A stretch of DNA of 64,000 nucleotides from Sycobia sp. Sy_11. Its lineage: Eukaryota; Arthropoda; Insecta; Hymenoptera; Epichrysomallidae. How positions within the stretch are numbered: the first letter of the stretch is position 1; every line of letters begins with the position of its first letter. Shown piece after piece: positions 10,351 through 21,118 of the stretch. A program made the position numbers and the translations under genes. The notes beneath the pieces are model-generated. The model saw only the letters and a program-made list of their open reading frames with translations. It did not search any database and was not told the origin of the DNA. Location: positions 425,001 to 489,000 of the forward strand of contig JACCIC010000286.1 of NCBI GenBank assembly GCA_018907035.1, written 5' to 3'.

Positions 10351-10390
10351 GTCCCTGATGAGGAGCCGTAGCGAGCTCGAAACGTTGGAC
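10351..10390 (+). ncRNA. hammerhead ribozyme-like motif in Penelope tail
   Basis: The order is GTCC, CTGATGA, a hairpin GAGC/GCTC (stem II), GAAA, CGTT, GGAC. GTCC and GGAC pair as stem I. CTGATGA and GAAA are the catalytic core. Stem III is only about 2 bp with no loop, as in dimer-type hammerheads, and U lies at the cleavage position. One extra G lies between CTGATGA and stem II. Penelope elements are known to carry such ribozymes in their terminal repeats. Activity is not shown here. Confidence 0.6.
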
Positions 10391-10470
10391 AAGTCTTCAA
10401 TTAGGTAAGGGTGTTGAGGACAGTCAGACTGCACTTTACTAACAAAGAATTTTTTCAGCTAATATTTTAT

Positions 10471-10810
10471 TTTCAGATTAGTCTACGGGGGTGAATATAA
10501 ACAAGGACAGTCTGACTGTCATTATCATTTTAATTTAATTTTTAATTTAATTTTTATTTTTAATTTTTATTTTTTATTTTTATTATTTATTATTTGTATT
10601 TCTTATTTTTTATTTTTTATTATTATTTTTATTTTTTATTTTTTAGTTTTTATTTTTATTTTATTTTTATTTTTATTTTTATTTTATTTTATTTTTGGTT
10701 GAAATTGATTGGACTGTAAGACCAATAAAAAATATTTATTAATTTGTATATGGGCAGTCGACAGAAGTACAATTCAAATGTCAGTATTATGAATTATATT
10801 ACTGTAAGAG
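10471..10810 (+). repeat. dispersed repeat family A, copy 1 (Penelope tail)
   Basis: It shares TTTCAGATT, GGGGGTGAATATAAACAA, GACAGTCTGACTGTCATT, GTAAGACC and AAAAATATTTATTAATTT with 14,345, 15,838 and 18,772. It lies right after a Penelope copy, as does copy 4, so it is probably part of the Penelope terminal repeat. A T-rich low-complexity tract sits inside. Confidence 0.7.
10523..10696. repeat. (ATTTT)n-like low-complexity tract
   Basis: About 170 bases consist of T runs of 3-6 separated by A or AA, with little else. Confidence 0.9.
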
Positions 10811-13770
10811 TGTGCTGTCCAGTTATTATACGTGTACTCCTTCCTCCTTTCGCTCTGAATACACGGAGGCAGAGTTGCTTGCCATTTCTAATTAAATAAA
10901 GTATAAGTTTGTTTCATTTATCAAATATTGTGTTCCCGCTTTATTCCGACCCGAAATTAAACAATTTAACTTATCATTTGCGTTTAATGTATGCATGTGA
11001 AGTGCAGCATATTTGAAAGTTATTTTTCATATCTTTATAAAATAGCTTACTGACACAAACAATTAAAATAATTTAGAAATCGTTTTAATTGCTAGATTTT
11101 CTGACTAGATTCTTTCTAGTTTCTAAGTTGTTACACCTACCAAAATCTAAGCTTGTTCCCTATATAAAATGCCAATAAAAGTGGGATAAATTGATTAACC
11201 TGATACTAGTTAGATTCGGAAATGAATTTACACGGGAATACTATACATTGAATTATGTTAGTCTAGTAATCCACTCTAATAATTGTAGGTCCATAGTATT
11301 TAGAGGATCATTATTTGCTATTCTCTGCAAATACTTTGCATGCATTGTTTGACAAGTTGATCTGTAGATAAAAAGATGCTTTGTTTAAAGTAAACTGAAT
11401 GTTGAAATTGAGCAAAGTATGCATCTAGTTTAAGTAAAAAACGAGCGTTAGAAAGTCCCATGCGCACATGAAGTTTCATGATTGAAAGGATTAAGAACGA
11501 TGCTGAATAACCCTGTTAGAAAAGAGCCGGTCACCAATTACTGGGACATAGATTCGGAGAACGATGTTTATATACATCGTGCGAAAATTTGAGTTAGTAC
11601 TGAGTTAGCATCGAAGCAAGTAATATCGAAAGTATAAATTGAGAAAGTTGGTTATTTTAACATTCGTGTAATTTAATATTTCATTTATATTTAATAATTT
11701 CATTAATATAAATAGTGAACTGAAGTTGCGAGTTTCTTGCTTTATTAATTTCTTCTGGAATAATTAAAACCTATCCCTGTCCAAGTCCAAATAAAAGAAA
11801 ACACTGAACCTTTGTGTAACATTATAACAATATAACTTTGATTAAAAACAGTAGTACATTTTACATGGACTTACATTATTAGACTGTTATCATTATTAAA
11901 TATAATTTTAAATTACTTTCTTACAGAAACAAACTTAGAGCGGTATAGATAGCTGCTAAAAGGGTTGCTGCTATGATTTGACTACACAGTGAGGGACCAG
12001 GTTAACATTAGCTAGTTTAAAAGGAAATGGAGATTGTGGACTTTCGTACAACTCACATTGCCGTAAGAGGTAATTTAAATCTAAATCTCGTATTTCATAT
12101 CTGCATTATCAAGTTGCGCTTTGGATAACATTTATTTTTACGAGTGAGTAAACAAGACTGTATCAGTCGGAACGACATCTATTAATTATGTTAATTACTT
12201 CTCCAGAAATATTTCCGCTATAATACCAAGGTTTTCTGCTCCTGTTAAGAAATCTTTAAAATGGTTTATACTTTTGTACTCTCTTTAAAACTTACTTTAG
12301 TAATAGTATAATTCTGTGCTTGCTTCTTTAGTGTATCTTTAAGATATGAAACTTATATTTTCCTAGAGGTAGAAGAAGCTTACAATGCTGTGATTTTTAT
12401 GGCAGATTATCAACTATTTCATTATCATTATTGTCAATGTATACCGGGATCAAATTTATACTATTATTTTTTATTTTGCTTATTTTTTTATTTTGCTGCT
12501 AATTTGAAGAGCTACTGAATTCGTGTGTTTTTGATGTTATTTGATGTCGCTATATTTATGCTTTCAAATACTATTTTTAAAAAATGGTTATTCAAAACAA
12601 AATGTTGCCCCTACATAGTCATACAATTCGATGCATATAAGGTTTAAATGAAAGACTGCACTTGCTATAATTTGCTGAAGTACTAATGTAGGGATTTAAA
12701 TCAAAATGAAAAGTTAATTTAAACTAAAAGTAAAAGGTAAAATATATTTAGTATATGAAATATAATTCTACAAATTTTATACAAAATGACTAAGAACGTT
12801 TGATACGTCGTACAAGGACAGTTGTCAACGGCAGACTGATCCACGCATCTTACATGTAGAAGCTATGCTCCGTTCGCTCGCATTTTTATGGCATTACCTG
12901 AGTAGCAAACGATCTTAAAACGAACGCCCGCGTACTGCGTTCAATAGTTACATCTACACACCATACCGTCAACTCACCATACCATAATTTATTGCTTAAG
13001 CATTAGAAGGCGTGATACCTGTGAAGCGAAGAAATGTTTTCCGAAAATATTCCGATACTATACTCATTAAATACAAATATTTTCAATTTTTTAAACATCC
13101 GTTAAACTACCTACCAAAAGTTGCGTCGATGCACAATCTTGTTTTAAAAATTTATTATCTATTGATTCAAAATAATTTCGTGGATTATATACTTTTGATC
13201 ATTTGGGAGATCTTTTAAAAATGAGATTTTCTGGATCACCAGATTTTCTTGAAAGTTATTGTCTATTTTTATTATTGAAGGATAAGAATGATTTAAAGAC
13301 TCGTGCTCACTACTATAAACATTAAAGTGTTTTATATTCTTGGTTATTTCATGGTGATTGCAATTTACTGAGATTTTTGATATCCCTGATATTTTTCATA
13401 GTCTTGCATTTGATAGTGAACTAGATCATGAACAAGAAAAAGATCCAGATGACGTTCTTGATGTAAGCATATAATTAATAAGACATTTATCATAATTGCC
13501 CTTTAAGATCTGGCGTTTCTTATGTTCGACCTCAGTTCCAATAATTTCGCTATCTTGGTAAGTATTTTTATTCTTTTGAGGAATTGCTGTAATATTTAAA
13601 AAATATATTACATAATTATATTATATTTAAAAAAAAATTTAATAGTAAAATCAGATAATCTTTTAATTCAATGTTTAATAAAATATAATCAGTATTTACA
13701 TTAAATGTGATAATAATCTTTAAACATAGTTTAAGTATTAATTTTTCAAAAAAAAATTTTATATTATAAT

Positions 13771-13824
<54 letters not shown>

Positions 13825-14344
13825 ATACTATATTAATATCTACGTTAGTAACTATTTTTATCGTAAGCTATTGTCAATGCGTTGTATATGTATTTAGATG
13901 TATAAAGTATATAAAACCAGCGTACTTATAAGTTACTTCAAAATTTTCGAAATGAACTTGATAAACATTTATAATTAATTAATTAAAATAATGATTAAAG
14001 TCAATGAATTTATATAAGAAAGCATAATAACGATATTAATTTTCTAGCTAGGTTATATATGTTATACCTTTCTTAACCTTGTTTTATGATAAAGTTTCGT
14101 CATAACCAAAAATACATTGATAAGAAACTATTATAGCCCTTAAATACCGAAAAAATAGCTTGAAAAAATGTAACCAAAAATCGGCCGGAATGACCGTAAA
14201 AAACGTTACATGTTTTCCTATTTACTACCGAACAAAGATACCCTGTTACTAGGTATCTTTATTCGAAAATTCCTTCTTTATGCCTTAAAAATAGAATGCA
14301 TTTCCTCCAGGGATAATTTATTAATAATTTTATTTTTATTTGTA
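10811..14344. other. AT-rich stretch, no gene recognised
   Basis: No domain was recognised in any frame. AATAAAG near 10,899 and TATATAC near 11,571 could belong to LTR remnants, but no paired copy was found. The open stretch at 13,012-13,218 has no known motif. The (AT)n tract at 13,776-13,819 is a simple repeat. Confidence 0.6.
13776..13819. repeat. (AT)n microsatellite
   Basis: Roughly 22 uninterrupted AT units inside a larger TATAATACTATA context. Confidence 0.95.
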
Positions 14345-14885
14345 ATATTTAATTTTTAATATAATTTATTGTAGTAATATATTTTATTTCAGATTCTTCA
14401 GGGCTAAATATAAACTAGGACAGTCTGACTCTTATTATTTTAGCTAATATATATTATATTATAAAGGCTCTAAGACCGATAAAAATATTTATTAATTTAA
14501 TTCAGAAAAGTTGACATAAGTACAATTTTTAATTTTAATTTGAGATGGAAAATCATTTTCAAAGTAAATTAGAATAATAGTAAGTAAAGTACTTATATTT
14601 AACAGTATAAAATATGAATTAACAATCAATTATAATAGTAATTAAGTCTGAATCAACACGGAATAACTTTTTAAATGTAATTATGCTAATGAATATATTG
14701 AACAATTAAATAAATTATAATTTGCTCATGATCCTTTATCATTTTTTAATAAATTATGTTCAGAGTAATTTTTATACCAGAATTAAGAACAAAAACTTCT
14801 CTGGTTTGATGCCGATTTACTGATTTCCAATGAGTTTGTCAACCACATAAGTACAAGAGTGTGCAACTTGTAAAATTTTTAATTC
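14345..14885 (+). repeat. dispersed repeat family A, copy 2 (longest)
   Basis: The family A core (TTTCAGATT, TAAATATAAAC, GACAGTCTGACT, AAGACCGATAAAAATATT) continues for over 350 bases, through a segment that recurs inverted at 25,795-26,215. The end (CTGGTTTGATGCCGATTTAC and CACATAAGTACAAGAG) recurs inverted at 63,890-64,000. No Penelope coding sequence is attached. Confidence 0.75.
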
Positions 14886-15044
14886 TAATGGGTAAATTAT
14901 ACGTTATTAGTTACCACACTTTTATTCATTATTTCTTAATAACTATAGATATACACGGTGTCCAAGATATAACTGCTCATATTAGCGGCACGATATCGAC
15001 AAGGAAAAGTTATGTGGAATATTACTATTCATTTAGGTCCATTT

Positions 15045-15364
15045 TTTATAGTTTTTGTTGTGCGGGCCCATGTCTGTGAGCCAATCAGGGCTCAGAGATG
15101 TGGGTCATCGTCTGCGAGCGAGAAAAAGGAGTTCAAATAAAGGGAAATGAGGCGAAGTCGAGCGAACACGGTAAAGAACAGTAGTTGTTATTTTTCCTAT
15201 CTATTGTCAACGCTCGCGTAACTGCTTGGGTACACGGATGCGTTGACGAAGCGAGGTTCCTGTGTCTTGTGAATAAATATTATGATTCTTCGTCTAGAAC
15301 AGTTCCTGCCTATATTTTTTGTCAAGCTATCCTTTTTTATAATAGCCAACTCCACTGCATTGGA
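15045..15364 (+). repeat. LTR-like repeat X, copy 1 (plus)
   Basis: It is the inverted partner of 18,919-19,800. Shared blocks include GTGAGCCAATCAGGGCTCAG, TGTCAACGCTCGCGTAACTG, GAATAAA-ATTATG and ACAGTTCCT. A CCAAT-like box near one end and an AATAAA-type signal about 200 bases on suggest a solo LTR, but no coding region is linked to it. Confidence 0.55.
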
Positions 15365-15827
15365 AATAATGAAGAAAAGGCGAATGTTTCGCTGGCGGAG
15401 ACGAACTGACCGCTAGTACACACACGTGTTTTTTATAAAAACAAAAGTGAAACTAAATTGTCAAAATGTTGCAAAGATTGAGAAATCGATATTTGATAAT
15501 GACATTCAAAACTGGTAAAAATACTCATTGCAGAAAATTTGATTGATAAAAATCGGATAAAATGATCTTATAGGGCTTATGCAATACCTTCACAATTATT
15601 TTATACGGTTTTATACCTAACTCGAGTCCAAACCATCCGATTTTTACTATTCAAATTTCCTTGCAATCAGTATTTCTGCCCGCAGTGAATGAGATTATCA
15701 AACACCTATTTTTCAATCTTTGTAATATTTTGAAAATTCAGTTGGACATTTATTTTTATAAAACACGTGTGTGCGCTCGCGGTTAGTTCATCCGCACCAG
15801 CAAAACATCCGCCTTTTCTTCATTATT
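15365..15827. mobile_element. foldback / MITE-like element, 463 bp with ~190-bp inverted arms
   Basis: The left arm (15,365 to about 15,557) is matched in reverse by the right arm (about 15,636-15,827). AATAATGAAGAAAAGGCG opens one arm and its complement closes the other, with about 80% identity by eye. The 80-bp spacer is non-coding. It abuts repeat X on the left and family A copy 3 on the right. Confidence 0.8.
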
Positions 15828-15837
15828 TTATTATTAT

Positions 15838-16022
15838 TTTTAATTTTAATATGATTTATTGTAGTAATAAGATTTATTTTAGATTCTACGGGGGTAAATA
15901 TAAACAAGAACAGACTGACTGTCATTCTTTTATCTAATATATTGTATTATAAAGAGTGTAAGACCGATAAAAATATTTATTAATTTAATTCAGAACAGTC
16001 GACATAAGTACAATTTTTATTT
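15838..16022 (+). repeat. dispersed repeat family A, copy 3
   Basis: It shares TTATTGTAGTAATAAG, ACGGGGGTAAATATAAACAA, GTAAGACCGATAAAAATATT and GTCGACATAAGTACAATTTT with the other copies. Confidence 0.75.
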
Positions 16023-16699
16023 TTAATTTATTAAGCGGTCTATAAACGTATTTTATATTTTAGAGAAATTTATTTTAAATATAGGTGGGTTGCTAAAGAG
16101 CATTGCTTCAAATGGATAAAAATGAATTAAAAGGCTATAGCAATTAAAGAACAGCTTACTTTTTTACTTAGATGCCAAAAATCGAACATTTTTCCGACAT
16201 ATATAGATAAAAATTTTCAAAATAAACTTTTTTTTCGGAATTACGTTAAAAGAGTCTCTTATAATTTAGAAAGAAATATTTTCTATTTTAAAAACAAATG
16301 AATAAATTTAGAAATCAGATATAAAAATTATGAAATTTGTCAATTATTAAAATCTTGATTAAAAATAGACGAACATTTATAGATACTTAGAAAATGATGA
16401 TTTGAAAGAATTCTTTCTAGTTCAAAACAGACAATTTAATAAAATAAAGTACGACAAAAGAAATAAACTGAAAAGTAAATTTGATCATTTAAAAAATGTA
16501 AAACACTCTTAAACAAATAATAGTTATAATAATAATAAAAATTAGTTTAAAAATTTAGTAAATATTGCCATTCCAAAGAAATTGTAAATATCTTTTCGAA
16601 AGGTGTAAAATTTGGAACATCTGATTCAAATAACAAATTCCCTGTTAAAGAAATCATCGCTGACGTAGAAAATAGTATTATTTTAGCTGCAATAACGAT

Positions 16700-17733
16700 A
16701 TGAAAAAACAGTGTAGAACCTCATTAGTGAAGGTTATTAATAATTTTAAAAAAGAAAATAGATTTCAAAATTATATAAATAGTAACATCAAACATGAATA
16801 CAAAACAGCCAAGAATTTCTTAAAAGAGAACACAAATATTATATTCCAAAATGCAGATAAAGAAATTGTAACAGTAGCATCTGACAAGAAAGAATAATTA
16901 TAATGATGTTAGAGGATAACAGAACTTACAAGAAAATGGAGAATCCTCATATTAATAGGTTACAAAATAAATCGAAAGAATTATAAAAGATTGGAAAAAT
17001 AAATCTTACATTAATGAAATTGCATTTCAATACTTAAAATGCGAAAATGGAACAATAATCAAATGATATTGGGGTTCCCAAAATTCACAAAGAGCAATTA
17101 ACCTATAGAATAATAATATCATCAATTAATTTTCCAATACATAATATTGTAAGATTTTTATCAAATATATTAATTAAAGACATTGAAAAAATCAACTCTT
17201 TTGTTAAAGATGGTTGATGTTTTTATGAAGCAGTTCAAGATATTAGTATTCTGAATAATTATAAGATGACTTGATTGGATATAGTACCTTTATTTACAAA
17301 TAGACCATTAGATTTGTTTAAGGAAATTATAGAAGAAAAATGGTCAGAACTTAACATACATACAAAATTAACAAAAGATGAATTTATAAAGGCAATAAAT
17401 TTCGTTTTTAATAACACAATTTTTTCTTTTCAAAATAATTTTTATGAACAAAAATATGGCTATCCAATGGGATCACCTTTATCACCGGTGATTGCTGATT
17501 TGGTAATGACAAAACTAGAAAATATTGCATTAAATAAGTTGAATTTTGAACCAATTATCTATAAAAGATATGTTTATGAAATCTTTACAATTGTATCAGA
17601 AAGGTGTGTAGACGAAATGGTGGATATTTTGAATGCCATTCATGATAGAGTTAAAAATATAAAGGAATTAGAATTAGACAAAAATTATGTTTTTTGGACG
17701 TCAATGTTATTAGCGTTGGTAATAACAGATTAA
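16700..17733 (+). pseudogene. Penelope reverse transcriptase, decayed
   Basis: Frames before 17,275 give traces such as MMLEDNRTYKKMENPHINRL and KELIKDWKNKSYINEIAF, the N-terminal part of Penelope RT. The open stretch 17,275-17,733 begins DIVPLFTN (family: D-I-V-S-L-F-T-N) and continues with QKYGYPMGSPLSPVIADLVM and KRYVYEIF. The catalytic Y-V-D-D box has become YVYE, so both aspartates are lost. It makes no active enzyme. Confidence 0.82.
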
Positions 17734-18440
17734 AATTAAATTGCTATAGAAAACCTACATGTTGGTAGGTTGCTAAATTTTAACTCACACCATCTATTTG
17801 GAAATAAGATAGATACTGTAAAGGGAGACATCGACAGAGTAAGCAAATTATCACACAAAGATTTTAGAGAAGATAATTAAAAATTTGTTAAAGAGAAATT
17901 CATTAACAATGATTATCCAATAGACTTTATGGATAAAATTATTGCAGAGAGAGTGGATCAAATTATAATAACACTAGAGAACGTAATATGGAAATGAGGG
18001 ATAATAATAATAAAATCGTGGTATTACCATATGTAAAAGGATTATCCGAAAGAATTAGATGTGCATTCAAAAAGCATAATATTCAAGTTTACTTGAGAAA
18101 CTATAATAATATTAGAAAGCTATTTAACAAGTGTAAAGATAAGGATGATAAGTGTTTGAAAACAGGAGTTGTATACAAAATCAATTGTAATAACTGTGAC
18201 AAATATTCTATTGAACAAACGGGAAGATACCTAAAACAAATAATATATGGACATCAATATAACATACGAAGCACGAATGGCACATCTGGGCTAAAAGAAC
18301 ATAGTTTAAGTTTGTTGCATTCTTTCGATTTTGAACATGTAAATATTTTAGAACAAGGTATTAAAAATAAATATGAAGGAAAAACTCTTGAAAATATTTA
18401 CATTTTGAAGAATTCCAATAATGTAAATTTAATGTTCTAG
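17734..18440 (+). pseudogene. Penelope GIY-YIG endonuclease, decayed
   Basis: Frameshifted RT C-terminal traces (LNCYRKPTC near 17,740) precede an open stretch from 17,988. It reads KIVVLPYVKGLSERIRCAFK, then CKDKDDKC, VVYKINCNNCDKY and SIEQTGRYLKQIIYGH. Compared with the copy at 9,458, the nuclease motif Y-I-G is SIE, the basic residue after LK is changed (R to I), and the catalytic E is G. The Cys pairs survive. The nuclease is inactive. Confidence 0.82.
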
Positions 18441-18599
18441 TCAAGTCAATTGGACAACACTTATCATTCCTTATTAATATAAAATTTCTATTTCGCATTA
18501 AAGTTAAGAAAAAGGGGGGTCCTGTAAATATTATACTAATAAACTTAAAGTGGGGATGGGGTATACAAAGTAGCATGCTGGGTTTTTGAATTTAGTTTA

Positions 18600-18642
18600 G
18601 TTCCTGAGGATGAACGGTAACGGTTCGAAACATCGGACACCA
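18600..18642 (+). ncRNA. degenerate hammerhead-like motif in second Penelope copy
   Basis: The order is GTTC, CTGAGGATGA (core broken by an insertion), hairpin GAAC/GTTC, GAAAC, CGGAC. Stem II pairs although its bases differ from copy 1. The core is damaged, so it should be inactive. Confidence 0.45.
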
Positions 18643-18771
18643 AGGTGGTTCTAAATTTAAGGTGGTGGAGGCAGTCAAGTTCTCCTTTAAGAACATAGAA
18701 TATTGCTTTTATTATTTTTATTTTATTTTTATTTTTATTGTATTATTCATTTTGTTTTATTTTGATTTTTA

Positions 18772-18918
18772 ATTTTAATATAATTTATTGTAGTAATAAG
18801 TTTTATTTCAGAATTTATGGGGGCGAATATAAACAAAGACAGTCTGACTGTCATTATTTTAGCTAATATATAGTATTATAAAGACTGTAAGACCGATAAA
18901 AATATTTATTAATTTAAT
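18772..18918 (+). repeat. dispersed repeat family A, copy 4
   Basis: This copy follows the second Penelope element and ends abruptly at 18,918, where inverted repeat X begins. Confidence 0.75.
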
Positions 18919-19800
18919 TTTCTTCATTATTTCCAATGCACTGGAGTGGCCTGTTATAAAAAAGGGTAGTATGGTTTAAATTTGACTTAATTTTAAAGAA
19001 CGAACAGGGAAAAAGTGAAAAATGATTGAACAGAAGATTTAGTCAATATATAACAAAATGGAAACTGTATTTAAAATAGTTAAAGAAGATATAATACATT
19101 GACGAACAAACTAATACGAACAGCCAACGGTACTCACAGACTACACTCTTTGTTCCGTGGCAGTTGTCTCACTCCCGTTGCCGTTTCGTCTAATACTCTT
19201 CAGCTCGATCCCCCACTCTTCACAAAACTTTTCTGCAGATGTGCATGGATCATTATTAAATTTTTTTGTCTATAATATTATACTATTGTATTTTCGCCGA
19301 AGGCACGGAAACTCCCAAACACTCCTAAGACAATGAATCGTGAACTACAATGAACTATGGAAACCGGGAGTGGGCCGCTATTCGAAAAGATCGGCGAGGA
19401 TTTACTTTTATATATACTTTAATAAATTATATTCTAGACATACTATAAATAAGTTAAATTCAGAATAAACTCCGCTTATTTACATTATTTCGACATACCA
19501 CTGAAAAACACAACATGTAGCTTGATAAAAAATATGGGTAGGAACTGTTGTAGACGAAGAAACATAATCTTTATTCGTAGACACGTGAACATCACGTCGT
19601 CAATGTGTCCGTATTAGTATATCCAAGCAGTTACGCGAGCGTTGACAATAGACAGGTAAAATAACAACTACTCGGCTTTGCTGTGTTCTTTGGACTTCGC
19701 CTCCTTTTCCGTCGTTTGACCTCCTTTTTCTCACTCGCAGGCGATGAACCACTTCTCTGAGCCCTGATTGGCTCACAGATATGGGCCCATACTGCAAAAA
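18919..19800 (-). repeat. LTR-like repeat X, copy 2 (minus), split by an insertion
   Basis: Minus-strand sequence from about 19,800 to 19,521 matches 15,045-15,325. The segment 18,919-18,969 matches the end of copy 1 (CCACT-CA/GTGCATTGGAAATAATGAAG). The two parts are separated by a 547-bp insertion. Confidence 0.6.
18970..19516 (-). mobile_element. 547-bp insertion, probable solo LTR, GTAG target duplication
   Basis: It is absent from repeat X copy 1. It is flanked by GTAG at 18,966-18,969 and 19,517-19,520. Its ends are close to TG...CA (TATGGTTT and ACACAACAT). On the minus strand a TATATATAAAAG box lies inside. No coding frame is seen. A solo LTR is the simplest reading; a non-autonomous DNA element is possible. 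Confidence 0.55.
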
Positions 19801-19821
19801 TTTAAAAAAAAGAGACCTACA

Positions 19822-19966
19822 TCATATCATATCATATTCAATCATATCATATCAAATCATATCATATCAAATCATATCATATCAAATCATATCAAATCAT
19901 ATCATATCAAATCATATGAAATCATATCATATCATATCATTTCATATCATATCATATCATATCATA
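19822..19966. repeat. (ATCAT)n pentanucleotide repeat
   Basis: This degenerate run of ATCAT/ATCAA units leads directly into family B sequence at 19,970. The same combination recurs at 35,310. Confidence 0.92.
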
Positions 19967-19969
19967 TAA

Positions 19970-20028
19970 TACTAATTTATAACGACAAAGCGTGTTTTTG
20001 TTTGTACACAATAACCGAAAAAATTACT
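19970..20028 (+). repeat. repeat family B, left half, cut by BEL insertion
   Basis: AATTTATAACGACAAAGCG + TGTTTTTGTTTGTAC and ATAACCGAAAAAATTACT match 35,370 and 36,930. The match stops at 20,028, where the BEL LTR starts, and resumes at 24,229. Confidence 0.8.
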
Positions 20029-21118
20029 TGTTCGGGGTAAGGCATGGAAGCGGGAAAGAATATAAAACAATGTATAAAACAATAATTTTCAATATTATCA
20101 ATACAAATATCACTTTATCACAACGTCGAAAAATACCAAATAATATGATACAAATTATCTGAAGACAAATTTAAAATGTTTCCATATTAAATAATACAAT
20201 AAGTTTACGCGATCTGACCGCTGGAACGTTCAAATTCAAAGTGTTTCTCTCTCCGCTGACCTGCTCGTCCCCTTTTCTCCCGTGCGGGGAGGGGAGGGGA
20301 GAGGAAGTGCTCGCCTCTATGTAAGCGTCAACAGGCCAAATAGTCTTCTGCAGAACATTGTACACTATCAACAGTTGCCCGTTCCCTCACATACTTCCCA
20401 CCTCACCGTGCCTAGCCGACAGGGTACCACTCCCTGCCGCTATAGAGCGACCTCATTTCGTAGGCGGGTCATAACGCCTCGGGAAAGTCCTGATCGTCGT
20501 TTCGGAGGCCGTACGGCCTCGGACATCAGTAAGACGTTTCCCGAGCGAAGACTGCGAGCACGGCTCAATGGAGCACATGCGTCACGGTGGCGCAGAGTAG
20601 GAGGAGCAGAGGTGCATTAACGTTCTGTATTAGAACTGTTTACGATGCGAACTAGGGACACTAATGCATTTGAATTTTCTTGGCCTTTTTCTTTTATTTA
20701 TTACGGCTAACATCTTGTATTTCAGACGCAAAGGTTGGGACAGATGTTGGAATGCGCACTTATTGCCGCACACTTATTCGAAAATTCTCACGTTTTTACA
20801 ATTATGTGTGCGATTGATATTTCGGTTGTTATAAATTACAAACTAAGTCGCGGGCCACGTAGACTATTCTTTAAACGCATACTGATATACCTTAATTTTC
20901 TCACATGTGGACAGATTGAGGATCCACGGTTCACCTTTTAGTTCCTAATAAGGTCCTTTACAATGACAATATAATAATCCGACGTGTGGTTATTTATTTT
21001 CTTTCCATTTGTAATGCACGTGCATGCTCGTCTGAGCTTCGATGGGTTCGTACATATATACAAATACAGAATCGTACACATATATTTATATACTTTTATC
21101 CATACCTATCGATACACA
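20029..21118 (-). repeat. BEL 3' LTR (left copy)
   Basis: It begins TGTTCGGGGTAAGGC on the plus strand and matches 23,331-24,120 almost base for base. It contains a 302-bp segment (20,546-20,847) absent from the other copy. Its inner end is cut at 21,118, where RNase H coding sequence is fused to it, so about 108 bases of LTR are missing. Confidence 0.85.

Larger units (their letters stand above)
9448..10470 (+). mobile_element. Penelope-like element, 5'-truncated
   Basis: It starts inside the RT C-terminal region (LDVNVIRCSNN), continues through the GIY-YIG endonuclease, and is followed by a hammerhead-like motif and a tail repeat (family A). The catalytic RT core is missing, so it cannot move on its own. 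Confidence 0.88.
16090..18660 (+). mobile_element. Penelope-like element, decayed second copy
   Basis: Traces of the N-terminal region, RT core, linker, GIY-YIG and hammerhead-like tail follow in order. Many stops and shifts break the frame. It is followed by family A copy 4, the same layout as the first Penelope copy. Confidence 0.82.

Noticed and set aside
11400..11850. LTR candidate with TATATAC and downstream A-rich signal
   Set aside because: No partner copy, no clear TG...CA ends and no adjacent coding remnant.
13430..13475. Acidic exon-like segment followed by GTAAGC
   Set aside because: Very short, no upstream open frame or acceptor, and no recognised family.
19781..20040. His/Ile/Ser-repeat proteins
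   Set aside because: Translation artefact of the (ATCAT)n repeat.
20282..20620. 112-codon plus-strand frame (and its copy at 23,544)
   Set aside because: It lies inside the BEL LTR on the opposite strand. The duplication is explained by the paired LTRs, not by a gene family.
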